From assembly GCA_052387115.1 (NCBI GenBank), contig JBQTJM010000393.1:1-16223 (forward strand): a stretch of 16,223 nt of DNA. Direction: 5' to 3'. Made by a program: the position numbers and the translations under genes. Under the pieces are notes generated by a model. The model did no database searches, was not told the origin of the DNA, and saw only the letters and a list, made by a program, of their open reading frames with translations. Source of the stretch: JACCXJ01 sp052387115 (GTDB lineage: Bacteria > Pseudomonadota > Gammaproteobacteria > JACCXJ01). Of the stretch, positions 1-7,622 are shown in pieces. How positions within the stretch are numbered: position 1 is the stretch's first letter; every line of letters starts with the position of its first letter.

Positions 1-19
1 GTCATACGATCGTTATGAC
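1..19. repeat. Short inverted repeat downstream of the kinase gene
   Basis: The arms GTCATA and TATGAC flank a 7-base centre at the left window edge, about 32 bases past the stop of the kinase gene. No T-run follows on either strand, so terminator function is not supported. It could be an operator or part of a larger structure cut by the window edge. Confidence 0.3.
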
Positions 20-51
20 GGACCGCTCCTTCGCGTCAATTGGGGCGAGGG

Positions 52-1680
52 CTACTTCCAGACCTCGACCACCGCGACCTTCCACGGACGGCCGTCTTCG
101 ATCTCCGCCGCCTGCCAGGTTGCGATATGGTAGGAAACGTCGCCATTGGTCGCGGGGTATTCGTAGAAGCCGATGCCGGCGTCCTGGTCCCGCACTTCCT
201 TGGCCAGTTGGCGGAGCGTCGGGACCGCCGTGTAGCGCTCGTCACGGAAGAAGTTGCGGCCGATTTCGTTGGCGTCGGGGCCGTGGACCAGCCGGCCGTC
301 GCTGTCGATGATCCACACGGCGCGCGCCGTGGGATGGCTGTCCCGAGGCACCAGGTCCGCGAAGAATCGCGGCGACAGCCCGGTCCCGGCGGGGCTTTTG
401 GCCAGCGCCGCGGTCAGTGTCCTGGCGAGGCTGCCGGCTTGCAGCAGGTTGTGGTCGGCGATGCGCGTGATGTTGTCGAGCGCCGAGTCGGCGCGCGCAT
501 GGGCCGCCTGTGCCGAACGCTCGGCCGCTTCGGCAGTGCGGCGGGCCAGGTGCGCCTCACGGCCGAAGTCGACCGAAAGGCCGGCGCCGACGAGGACGGC
601 AGTGATGGCGACGACCCCGGCGATGACCGCCGTCTTGTTGCGGGCGACCGATCGGCGCAGGAGCTCGGCGCGGGAATAGGCATAGGTGCTGACCAGCCGT
701 CCATCGCGGTAGGCACGCAGCTCGGCGGCCAGCTCGCCGGCATCCCGATACCGCACGGCCTGGTCCTTCCTCATGGCCTTGTCGCAGATGGCGACCAGCT
801 CGGGCGGCACCGGCACCGGCGCCTCGCGGGCGGACGGCATGGGCTCGGACGAGCCGAGCGCTGCCAGGATGCTGTAGACGTCGCCGGCGTGCGGCGCGTG
901 ACCGACCAGGAGTTGGTAAAGGATACAGCCGAGTGCGAAGACATCCGTACGCGGATCGATGTCCCCGAATGCGGGATTGAGCTGCTCGGGTGCCATGTAG
1001 GCGGGGGTGCCCATGATGGCACCCTGGCGGGTCAGATCGGCGGGCCTCTCGTCGGTGATCCGCACCGTGCCTGCGGCCGCCGTCTCGGCCTCGGCCCCGA
1101 TCTTGGCGAGCCCCCAATCGAGGAGGATGGTTTCACCGAAGCCCCCCAAGACGACATTGCCGGGTTTGAGATCGCGGTGGACCACGCCCCTGGAATGGGC
1201 GTAGGCCATGGCCTCGCAGATGTCGATGAAGCTACCGAGGAGCTGCAGCCGTTTGGCCAGCGCGGCCTCGGCACGGCCCGCGGTGCAGGCCGCGAGGGCC
1301 TTGGACAGGGTGTCGCCGCGTACCAGGCGCATCACATAGAACGGGGACCCTTTGGAGGTGGCGCCCAGATCGTAGACCGGGACGATGCCGGGATGCTCGA
1401 GGCGACCCGTGATCTGGGCCTCGCGCACGAAGCGGGCGTGGATGCGCGGGTCCATCGACTCGGCGTCCGCGTGCATCTCCTTGATGGCGACCTCGCGGCC
1501 GATGCGTTCGTCGAAGCCGAGGAGCACGCGCCCGACGCCTCCGGCCCCGACCTCGCCACGCAGCGAATAGTGCTCCGTGAGACGGGTCGGGGCCGGGACC
1601 TCCTGGCGGCGGCTATCCAGACGGGTGTCGAGGACGGCGTAATCGACGATCGTGGTGAGCTCGGCGGCGTTGCTTTTCAT
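52..1680 (-). CDS. Transmembrane Ser/Thr protein kinase with C-terminal Cache-like sensor region
   Basis: Hanks-type kinase that would phosphorylate Ser/Thr of cytoplasmic targets in response to an external cue. The 542-residue protein has a Gly-rich loop (GAGGVG, residues 45-50), VAIK Lys67, the catalytic HRDLKPGN (Asp170, Asn175), the metal-binding Asp188 and GTPAYMAPEQ at 224-233. The usual DFG is DWG here. The kinase domain spans about 38-325, one membrane helix lies near 350-370, a charged Ala-rich helix follows, and residues 430-542 look like a single Cache fold (AVWIIDSDGRLVHG, then FFRDERY). That places the sensor outside the membrane. The start is the ATG preceded by AAGGAG five bases upstream; an upstream in-frame ATG lacks such a site. 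It is the last gene of the minus-strand cluster, 96 bp after the chorismatase gene. Its targets are unknown. The kinase call is firm; the sensor call is by motif only. Confidence 0.95.
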   Translation of the reverse strand: MKSNAAELTTIVDYAVLDTRLDSRRQEVPAPTRLTEHYSLRGEVGAGGVGRVLLGFDERIGREVAIKEMHADAESMDPRIHARFVREAQITGRLEHPGIVPVYDLGATSKGSPFYVMRLVRGDTLSKALAACTAGRAEAALAKRLQLLGSFIDICEAMAYAHSRGVVHRDLKPGNVVLGGFGETILLDWGLAKIGAEAETAAAGTVRITDERPADLTRQGAIMGTPAYMAPEQLNPAFGDIDPRTDVFALGCILYQLLVGHAPHAGDVYSILAALGSSEPMPSAREAPVPVPPELVAICDKAMRKDQAVRYRDAGELAAELRAYRDGRLVSTYAYSRAELLRRSVARNKTAVIAGVVAITAVLVGAGLSVDFGREAHLARRTAEAAERSAQAAHARADSALDNITRIADHNLLQAGSLARTLTAALAKSPAGTGLSPRFFADLVPRDSHPTARAVWIIDSDGRLVHGPDANEIGRNFFRDERYTAVPTLRQLAKEVRDQDAGIGFYEYPATNGDVSYHIATWQAAEIEDGRPWKVAVVEVWK

Positions 1681-1776
1681 GACTGCTCCTTCAGGATGGG
1701 GTCCGGAACTACCGGCAGCGCGGATCCCGCCGCACAGCACGGTCGATGCGCTTACGTCGTCGAAAAAGCCGGTTTC

Positions 1777-2937
1777 TTAACTTAGGGCGGGAGCAGGCCC
1801 CGGGGCTTCCGCGCCCCCGATCAGGGCCTCGGCCTCGACCAGGAGGTTGGCGCGGCAGATGGCGCCGCTGAGGTAGAGGCAGCGGGCCGGGAACCTCAGG
1901 TGTTCGTCGAAGGCCGATTGCACGACGGGAAAATCCTCGGGGTGGCGGACATAGACCTTGAGCAGGGCCTGCGTCTCCTGGGCCGTGAGACCGATGGGGC
2001 GGCCCGCGCCGTCGCGGAGCGAGCGGGCGGTGGCGATCACGGTTTCGATGTTGCGCAGGGTCTCGACGGCCTGGCGGTAGGGATCGCCGGGATGCCGGCT
2101 GGCGTGCCCGACGATGCTGGACGTCCCGGCGATGAACAGGTGTTGCTTGCACGCCGAAGCGTACAAGGTGGCGCGCGCGAAAGACGGGCTGCGCGGGCCG
2201 TAGAGGGGCGGATATTTGTAGGCGCTCACCTGGCGCGGGTTCTCGACGTGCAGCCCGTGGGTCTTGCCGGCCAGGAAATAGATCTGAACCGGACCGGAGC
2301 GCGTGCCGATGGCGGTGGCCGCCGGGAGGTGGCGCCGGAAGTCCCATTTCCTGAAATCCCATTTCCTGAAATCCGATTGCCGAAAGTCCGATGAACCCTC
2401 GGCGAAGGCCCGATAGCGGCCCAGACAGAACTGCTGATAGCGCTCCAGTCCGGCCTGTTCTCGATTGATGTCGGGAAAGTAATTCCACACCCGCAAGAGG
2501 TGCGGATAGCCGAGCGCCCAGGTCTCGCCCAGGATGGCCCGGTAGCCCCGATAGACCAGCGCATCCAGGGAATCGCCCGGCGATTCGATCCCGGGGAGAT
2601 GACCGAACAAGACATCGCCGTTCATCGCCAGCCGCATCCCGCCTATGTCGCCGCTGGCCGTGTCGAGTGAGGCCCTGTCTAGATAGGTAATCGGAGCGCT
2701 CGTGGTCCAGCGCTCCGTTACCGGTGATCGGGCGAGCGGGGGCAGGTCGAGCTCAATGACCGGGTACGAGGCCGTTCTGTTGCGTGCGTTGCTCGCACCG
2801 TAGCGGATCTCCGCGAGCACCGTGCCGCTCGCGGGAGCGGTTGGATCGTCATCGCCGAGGACGATCGCGAGCGACGGGGCCGCGCGCGACCCTCCCCGCC
2901 GGATCTCTGCATCGTCGCGGACCCCCGCGGCCGGCAT
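1777..2937 (-). CDS. Chorismatase-like protein (FkbO/Hyg5/XanB2 family)
   Basis: Members of this family cleave chorismate to pyruvate plus a hydroxybenzoate or dihydroxycyclohexadiene carboxylate. XanB2 gives 3- and 4-hydroxybenzoate used for pigment and ubiquinone. The 386-residue product has family hallmarks: WNYFPDIN (151-158), FCLGRYRAF (170-178), LPAATAIGTRSG (204-215), YFLAG, the GTSSIVGHASRHPGD block (271-285), Q...ET..NI, and a C-terminal CRANLLVEAE (361-370) whose Arg and Glu are candidates for the active site. Residues 183-202 are four copies of a five-residue unit, an insertion not expected in the family. The N-terminal 40 residues match nothing I recognise. The chosen ATG has AGAAGAGG about 10 bases upstream. 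A GTG overlapping the halogenase stop (2988) is an alternative that would add 17 residues. It follows the halogenase gene by 47 bp. Which chorismatase product it makes cannot be read from the sequence. Confidence 0.88.
   Translation of the reverse strand: MPAAGVRDDAEIRRGGSRAAPSLAIVLGDDDPTAPASGTVLAEIRYGASNARNRTASYPVIELDLPPLARSPVTERWTTSAPITYLDRASLDTASGDIGGMRLAMNGDVLFGHLPGIESPGDSLDALVYRGYRAILGETWALGYPHLLRVWNYFPDINREQAGLERYQQFCLGRYRAFAEGSSDFRQSDFRKWDFRKWDFRRHLPAATAIGTRSGPVQIYFLAGKTHGLHVENPRQVSAYKYPPLYGPRSPSFARATLYASACKQHLFIAGTSSIVGHASRHPGDPYRQAVETLRNIETVIATARSLRDGAGRPIGLTAQETQALLKVYVRHPEDFPVVQSAFDEHLRFPARCLYLSGAICRANLLVEAEALIGGAEAPGPAPALS
2332..2391 (-). repeat. In-frame 15-bp tandem repeat inside the chorismatase gene
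   Basis: Four adjacent 15-bp units encode SDFRQ, SDFRK, WDFRK and WDFRR. The two central units are nearly identical in DNA (core catttcctgaaatcc on the plus strand). They sit between the conserved FCLGRYRAF and LPAATAIG blocks, so they lengthen a loop without shifting the frame. Confidence 0.85.
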
Positions 2938-2984
2938 GCGGTCCCCGCGGCCTCTTCTTCCTCGACCTTCTCCTTCGTATAACT

Positions 2985-4325
2985 TCACGTCCCGACGGCG
3001 CGCGAGTCCGATCGATGCCGCCGGCGCCAGTACGCGGACCAATTTCCTCTGATCTTGAACAGGGCGAAAAGGTAGTAGCACAGCTTGAAGATGAGCACCG
3101 GGACGCGCCCCGGTGCCTGGCCGAAGGCGTTGCCCGCGAGCAGCGCCAGGACCGCCTGCTCGATGCCGAACCGGCTGCCCTCGATCAGGAACAGGTCCCG
3201 GAAGGCCGGCTGGGTGAAGCGGTAGATGAACCAGGAGAAGGTCTTGACCCCGCGGCGGACGGCGCGCTCGAAATCCCGCAGGAGGGCGGGATAGGCGGGG
3301 CTGTCGCGGAGATAGGCGTCCACGACCTCGGCGCCCAAGGTGCCGCTGTTGAGCGCCAGGTGTACGCCGCTCGAGAACACCGGGTCCACGAAGGCGAAGG
3401 CATCGCCGACGAAGAGGTGGCCGGCCCCGCTCATGGTCATACGCCGGTAGGAGTAGTTGCCCGCCGTCTGGGCCGGCATGAGCGATCGGGCCTCGCGCAT
3501 GCGCTCCGCGATGGGCGGGCACAGGCGGATGGTGTCCCACAGGAACTCATCGAGGCTGGTCTTGCGGGCTTTCAGATAGTACGGCCAGCACACCGCGCCG
3601 ACGCTCATGGTGCCGTCCTTGAAGGGGATCATCCAGAACCAGCCGTGCTCGAACCAGGCCACGCTGATGTTGCCCTCGTCCAGGCCCGCGTGCCGCGCGA
3701 CACAAGCGAAATGGCTGAAGATGGCGGCGCTCTTGTGCTCGCGGTTGGGTTTCTTTCCGCCGAGCTGGGTGGAGAGGAGGGTGTCGCGGCCGGTGGCATC
3801 GATGACGAAGCGTGCCTCCCGGATCGAGGCCCGCCCGTCGCGGTCCTCGGCATGCACCAGCGAGGGCTGGCCCGGCCGGAAATCCACCCGTTTGACGCGC
3901 ACCCCCTCGTGGACCCGGGCGCCCTTGGCGGCGGCGTTGCGGAACAGGATCTCGTCGAACTCGGCGCGTTTGACCTGATAGGCGTAGGGCCGAGATTCGC
4001 CCGCCGCATTGGCGAAGTACACGGTACGCGTGCGGCCGTCCTCGGGGGACAGCAACTCCGCACCGTACTTGCGGATCCCGATGCCCTCTACGACGTCGAG
4101 GACGCCCAGGCGTTCCAGCATGGGCATGCTGTGTGGCAGGAGCGATTCACCGATGTGGAAGCGCGGGTGGTGATCCTTCTCCAGGATCTCGACATGCCAG
4201 CCCTTCTCGGCGAGCAAAGCCGAGACGGTCGAGCCCGCCGGCCCCCCGCCGATGACGGCGACATCGCAACGGCTCGGTTCGCCGGGTCCGGGCGTGACCG
4301 TGCTCCCCCTATCTTTTGTGCTCAT
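2985..4325 (-). CDS. FAD-dependent halogenase-like oxidoreductase
   Basis: Flavin monooxygenase-fold protein of the tryptophan/phenol halogenase superfamily; such enzymes use FADH2, oxygen and chloride or bromide to halogenate aromatic or carrier-bound substrates. The 446-residue protein has the Rossmann GGGPAG (26-31), Glu49 at the end of strand two, FHIGESLLP (56-64), the KYGA segment with Lys86 at the position of the conserved halogenase lysine, GWFWMIP (228-234) that matches the WxWxIP signature, and a second FAD motif GDAFAFVDPVFSSG. The start ATG is preceded by GGGGAAAGG. It lies between the small exported protein and the chorismatase gene on the same strand. Xanthomonadin loci also contain a halogenase-like gene near xanB2. 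Alternative: a non-halogenating flavin hydroxylase or reductase of the same superfamily; the two signatures favour halogenase. Confidence 0.88.
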   Translation of the reverse strand: MSTKDRGSTVTPGPGEPSRCDVAVIGGGPAGSTVSALLAEKGWHVEILEKDHHPRFHIGESLLPHSMPMLERLGVLDVVEGIGIRKYGAELLSPEDGRTRTVYFANAAGESRPYAYQVKRAEFDEILFRNAAAKGARVHEGVRVKRVDFRPGQPSLVHAEDRDGRASIREARFVIDATGRDTLLSTQLGGKKPNREHKSAAIFSHFACVARHAGLDEGNISVAWFEHGWFWMIPFKDGTMSVGAVCWPYYLKARKTSLDEFLWDTIRLCPPIAERMREARSLMPAQTAGNYSYRRMTMSGAGHLFVGDAFAFVDPVFSSGVHLALNSGTLGAEVVDAYLRDSPAYPALLRDFERAVRRGVKTFSWFIYRFTQPAFRDLFLIEGSRFGIEQAVLALLAGNAFGQAPGRVPVLIFKLCYYLFALFKIRGNWSAYWRRRHRSDSRAVGT

Positions 4326-4441
4326 TGGCCTTTCCCCGTAGGCCCCCCGCAGAGGCGCTGCGTGGCCGGTATTCTAACGCAAGCACGGGATCCGGCGGCC
4401 TGTACCGAAGACGGCAGGCGCAGGGGGGCTACCGGGAGGAC

Positions 4442-4732
4442 TCAGCGCCTCTTGCCGCGCCACTCCTCGTTCTGTATCACATCCCCCATCTTGCCGCCGG
4501 GCCGGACCTGGCCCTGATAGATGAGGAAGCGCCCGCCCGGCCCGCCGGGGGTCGCGGCGTGCTCGCTCCAGGTCCACAGGTGGCCGCCCACCGTGTCCAG
4601 GATCACGATCTTCTCTCCCCCGAAACCGGTGGCATCGGGGACGGCCAACATCTGGTAGCGCCCGTCGGCGTGGGCGCAGGGGCCGTGGAGACCGGCGCAG
4701 AGCAGCACGCCTGCCGCGAGGAATCGTTTCAT
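4442..4732 (-). CDS. Small exported protein of unknown function
   Basis: The 96-residue product starts with a clear Sec signal peptide (MKRF, a hydrophobic stretch, cleavage likely after AHA at residue 22). The mature part of about 74 residues begins DGRYQMLAVPD and contains VILDTVGGHLWTWSE and FLIYQGQVRPGGKMGDVI. I do not recognise a characterised family; the beta-rich pattern (DT.GHLW.W, then IYQG) suggests a small periplasmic fold. The start has GGAGGG nine bases upstream. It precedes the halogenase gene by 116 bp on the same strand and may be the first gene of that operon; the gap leaves room for a separate promoter. It is divergent from nadC. Confidence 0.8.
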   Translation of the reverse strand: MKRFLAAGVLLCAGLHGPCAHADGRYQMLAVPDATGFGGEKIVILDTVGGHLWTWSEHAATPGGPGGRFLIYQGQVRPGGKMGDVIQNEEWRGKRR

Positions 4733-4948
4733 AGGATCTTGCCCTCCGAAGTCGGCTAGTTGGTTGGTGGCGCGGGGGATATCGGCGCGGCATCGGGCGA
4801 GTGCACGGGCGCGGCATGATGACACGCCGGACTTCACCCCGACAATCTGATCGACGATCGCGCGAGGGTCCCGCCAGCGGGCACCGGCGGCGGTCGCGCG
4901 CTTTGCGCCCGGCGCACGAGCCGCTACCATCCGGCCGTGGAGGGGTGC
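4733..4948. other. Divergent intergenic region between the exported-protein gene and nadC
   Basis: This 216-bp gap should hold the promoters for both the minus-strand cluster and the nadC operon. I see ribosome binding sites at each end (GGAGGG for the minus gene, GGAGGGG for nadC) but no convincing -35/-10 pair in this GC-rich stretch. Confidence 0.5.
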
Positions 4949-5779
4949 ATGGCCGAGACGATAGACGACGTGGTCCGCCGGGCCCTCTGCGAGGATGTGG
5001 GTGGCGGTGACCTGAGCGCGGCCCTGGTGCCGGAGGGTCTGTGCTCCGTGGCCCATGTGGTGAGCCGGGAACAGGCCGTCCTGTGCGGCAGAGACTGGTT
5101 CGATCGCGTGTTCCACCAGCTCGACGCCAAGGTACGGATCCAATGGCGGGCCGAGGACGGCGATGATATACAGGCCGGACAGGAGCTGTGCCGCCTGTCG
5201 GGCTCGACGCGGGCCTTGCTGACCGGTGAGCGCACGGCCTTGAATTTCCTGCAGACGCTCTCGGGTACGGCCACGAGCACGCGCCGCCACGCCCGCGCGC
5301 TCGAAGGCACCGGCACGAAGCTCCTCGATACCCGAAAGACCATTCCGGGTCTGCGTGCGGCGCAGAAATACGCGGTGCGCTGTGGCGGCGGGCGCAATCA
5401 TCGGCTCGGGCTCTTCGACGGCATCCTCATTAAGGAGAACCACATCAGTGCCGCGGGCTCGATCGGAGCGACCGTCGCGGCGGCGCGCTCGCTGTATCCC
5501 GGGACCCCCATCGAGGTGGAGGTCGAGACGCCGGCCGAGCTGGATCAGGCCATCGCCGCGGGCGCCGACATCGCGCTGCTGGATAACTTCTCGCTGTCCG
5601 GACTGCGCGAGGTCGTGGTGCGGAACGCCGGCCGGGTGCGCTTGGAGGCCTCCGGCGGCTATGACCTCGCCACGCTCCGGGAGGCGGCCCTGACAGGGGT
5701 CGATTACATCTCGGTCGGAGCCTTGACCAAGCATGTGCTGGCCGTCGATCTGTCGCTGCGGTTCGTGAGCGTCGTGTGA
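4949..5779 (+). CDS. nadC: Nicotinate-nucleotide pyrophosphorylase (quinolinate phosphoribosyltransferase)
   Basis: Converts quinolinate and PRPP to nicotinate mononucleotide, CO2 and PPi in cytoplasmic de novo NAD synthesis. The 276-residue protein is full length for the family. Signatures are GERTALNFLQTLSGTAT (93-109), DTRKTIPGLRAAQKYAVRCGGG (about 127-148, the PRPP/quinolinate site with Arg129 and Lys130), HRLGLFDGILIKENHI, EVEVET, DIALLDN and LEASGGY in the expected order. The ATG at 4949 was chosen because GGAGGGG ends three bases upstream; a GTG at 4937 would put this site inside the coding sequence. The stop overlaps the rluD-like start by four bases (GTGA), so the two genes are probably translationally coupled. 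Nothing unusual. Confidence 0.97.
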   Translation: MAETIDDVVRRALCEDVGGGDLSAALVPEGLCSVAHVVSREQAVLCGRDWFDRVFHQLDAKVRIQWRAEDGDDIQAGQELCRLSGSTRALLTGERTALNFLQTLSGTATSTRRHARALEGTGTKLLDTRKTIPGLRAAQKYAVRCGGGRNHRLGLFDGILIKENHISAAGSIGATVAAARSLYPGTPIEVEVETPAELDQAIAAGADIALLDNFSLSGLREVVVRNAGRVRLEASGGYDLATLREAALTGVDYISVGALTKHVLAVDLSLRFVSVV

Positions 5780-6774
5780 CGGCGGGCTCGAACGAACCGG
5801 CCGGGATGCGCGCCGTGATCCCCCTCACCTTGGCCGGGCTGCGCTCGGATCAGGCCCTGGCCCGGGTGTTCCCGGAGTACTCCCGCACCACGCTCAAGTC
5901 CTGGATCCTCGCGGGTCTGGTGCAGGTCGATGGGCAGTGCGTAGAGCCGCGGCACGTCGTCAGCGGCGGGGAGGCAGTAGAGCTGGCACCGCCACCCCCC
6001 TCCCCGATGCGCGAACGGCCCGAGGCCATCCCCCTCGAGGTCATCCACGAAGACCCCGAGATCTGGGTCGTGAACAAGGCGGCGGGCCTCGTCGTGCATC
6101 CGGGGGCAGGGAACCGCGAGGGCACGCTGTTGAACGCGCTCCTGCACCTCGACCCCGGCCTCGCCGCCCTGCCCCGGGCCGGGATCGTCCACCGACTGGA
6201 CAAGGACACCTCCGGCTTGCTGGTCATCGCCCGCAGCCCGCGTGCCCATCAAAGCCTGGTCGCACAGCTCAAGGTCCGCCGGATCACCCGCGAGTACCAG
6301 GGGATCGTGAGCGGTGCCATGGTTGCGGGTGCCTCGGTCGAGGCCGCCATCGGGCGCCATCCGACTCACCGAACGCACATGGCGGTCGTGGAACGGGGCG
6401 GCAAGGCGGCCGTGACCCATTACCGCGTGATCCGGCGCTTTCGCCTACACACCCAGGTGCGGCTCATGCTGGAGACCGGGCGTACCCACCAGATCCGGGT
6501 CCACATGGCCCATGTGCGCTACCCGCTGGTGGGCGATCCCGTGTATGGCGGGAGAGTGCGATTGCCGCCGAGGGCCTTGCCCGCCCTGGGCCGGGCGCTC
6601 CGCGAATTCCCGCGACAGGCCCTGCACGCCGCCCGCCTAGCGCTGGAGCACCCGGCGACGGGCGTGTCGCTGTCGTTTGCGGCGCCGCTGCCGGCCGACA
6701 TGGCGGCACTCATCGGACTCTTGACCGAAGACGCGGAGCGGGCGGGGCCGGTCGATGCGCGGCCCCCCAGATGA
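5776..6774 (+). CDS. rluD: 23S rRNA pseudouridine synthase, RluD-type
   Basis: Isomerises uridines in helix 69 of 23S rRNA (positions 1911, 1915 and 1917 in E. coli). The product of up to 332 residues has an N-terminal S4 RNA-binding domain (about 25-70, SDQALARVFPEYSRTTLKSW), then the catalytic domain with HRLDKDTSGLLVIAR, in which Asp142 is the catalytic residue, and GRTHQIRVHMAH with the conserved Arg/His motif. Two starts are possible: the GTG at 5776 overlapping the nadC stop, or the ATG at 5806, which gives 322 residues, close to E. coli RluD. Neither has a strong ribosome binding site. The stop overlaps the next start as ATGA. RluD rather than RluC or RluB is favoured by the S4 domain with HRLDKDTSG and by the pgeF neighbour. 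Confidence 0.95.
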   Translation: MTAGSNEPAGMRAVIPLTLAGLRSDQALARVFPEYSRTTLKSWILAGLVQVDGQCVEPRHVVSGGEAVELAPPPPSPMRERPEAIPLEVIHEDPEIWVVNKAAGLVVHPGAGNREGTLLNALLHLDPGLAALPRAGIVHRLDKDTSGLLVIARSPRAHQSLVAQLKVRRITREYQGIVSGAMVAGASVEAAIGRHPTHRTHMAVVERGGKAAVTHYRVIRRFRLHTQVRLMLETGRTHQIRVHMAHVRYPLVGDPVYGGRVRLPPRALPALGRALREFPRQALHAARLALEHPATGVSLSFAAPLPADMAALIGLLTEDAERAGPVDARPPR

Positions 6775-7538
6775 AAAAAACAAGCGCGGCCGCCGCCGAT
6801 CCCTCGGGCCCGTTCGTGCTGCCCGACTGGCCGGCGCCGGCGACCATCGGGGCGCTGACGACCACCCGCCGAGGCGGACATAGTCTCGGACCGTACGGCG
6901 CATTCAACCTCGCGCTGCACGTCGGTGACGATGCCCGGGCCGTGCTGGCCAACCGCGGCGCGCTGGTATCCCGCCTCGGATTACCCCGATCGCCGCGCTG
7001 GCTGGACCAGGTGCACGGCGCCCGGGTGATCGCCGCCGCCGACGCCGGCCCCGTTCCCGAGGCCGACGGGGCGTGGACCTCGGTCCGCGGGGTGGCCTGT
7101 GCGGTCCTGACCGCCGACTGCCTTCCGATCCTTCTATGCGACCAGGCCGGGACCCGGGTCGCCGCGCTCCACTGCGGCTGGCGCGGGATCGCAAGGGGCG
7201 TGATCGCCGCGGGGATCGCGGCGCTGGCCCATCCCCCGGAGGGACTCTTAGCCTGGCTCGGGCCCGCGATCGGGGCAGGGTATTACGAAGTCGATGCGCC
7301 GGTGCGCGACGCCTTCAACGCCTCCAGCGCGGACCTCGCCGAGGCCTTTTCCCCCTCGCGGCCCGGACACTGGCACCTGGACCTCTACCGGGCGGCGCGT
7401 TTGAGCCTCGGTACGTTGGGCGTGCGGGCCGTCTATGGCGGCGAGTTCTGCACTCATGGACAGCCCGATCGGTTCTATTCCCACCGCCGTGACGGCACCA
7501 CGGGGCGCATGGCGAGCCTCATCTGGGTCCGTCGGTGA
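6771..7538 (+). CDS. pgeF: YfiH/PgeF family protein (polyphenol oxidase / peptidoglycan editing factor)
   Basis: YfiH-family proteins bind zinc or copper. E. coli PgeF (YfiH) removes misincorporated L-Ser from UDP-MurNAc precursors, and relatives act on phenols or purine nucleosides, so the substrate here is uncertain. The 255-residue protein is full length. The metal site is visible as LDQVHG (His82), TADCLPILLCD (Cys117) and LHCGWRGI (His134), followed by WLGPAIGAGYYEV and GEFCTHGQPDRFYSHRRDG. Its ATG shares bases with the rluD-like TGA. The start ATGAAAAAAACA contains an A7 run. It is the last gene of the nadC operon and converges on the next gene. Confidence 0.95.
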   Translation: MKKTSAAAADPSGPFVLPDWPAPATIGALTTTRRGGHSLGPYGAFNLALHVGDDARAVLANRGALVSRLGLPRSPRWLDQVHGARVIAAADAGPVPEADGAWTSVRGVACAVLTADCLPILLCDQAGTRVAALHCGWRGIARGVIAAGIAALAHPPEGLLAWLGPAIGAGYYEVDAPVRDAFNASSADLAEAFSPSRPGHWHLDLYRAARLSLGTLGVRAVYGGEFCTHGQPDRFYSHRRDGTTGRMASLIWVRR

Positions 7539-7555
7539 CGGGGAGCTTGGGACGA

Positions 7556-7579
7556 GGCGCGCGGCCGCCAGCGCGCGCC
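7556..7579. terminator. Possible bidirectional hairpin between convergent genes
   Basis: GGCGCGC and GCGCGCC form a seven-base stem around a ten-base loop in the 84-bp gap between pgeF and the next, convergent gene. No T-run follows, so this is a weak candidate. A 10-bp direct repeat CCCATCGGCC (7601 and 7614) lies just after it. Confidence 0.35.
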
Positions 7580-7622
7580 GACACACCCGAGGACATCCAA
7601 CCCATCGGCCCTGCCCATCGGC

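Noticed and set aside
40..1785. Very long open frame on the plus strand opposite the kinase gene
   Set aside because: Its translation is low-complexity (Gly, Arg, Asp, Val) with no motif, while the opposite strand carries all kinase motifs. It is a GC-driven shadow frame.
2938..3540. Upstream extension of the chorismatase frame into the halogenase gene
   Set aside because: The extension overlaps 550 bases of well-conserved halogenase sequence in another frame and shows Pro/Arg-rich random translation.
2784..4517. 577-codon plus-strand frame opposite the halogenase
   Set aside because: No domain or ribosome binding site; the minus strand has the FAD motifs.
4733..5734. Minus-strand frame reading from within nadC into the exported-protein gene
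   Set aside because: The part over nadC is antisense; the real start is the signal-peptide ATG at 4732 with GGAGGG upstream.
6771..6785. A7 run at the pgeF start considered as a programmed frameshift site
   Set aside because: The run lies after the rluD stop and the pgeF frame reads AAA AAA ACA, so the slippery heptamer is not in the required phase. Normal start/stop overlap explains the layout.
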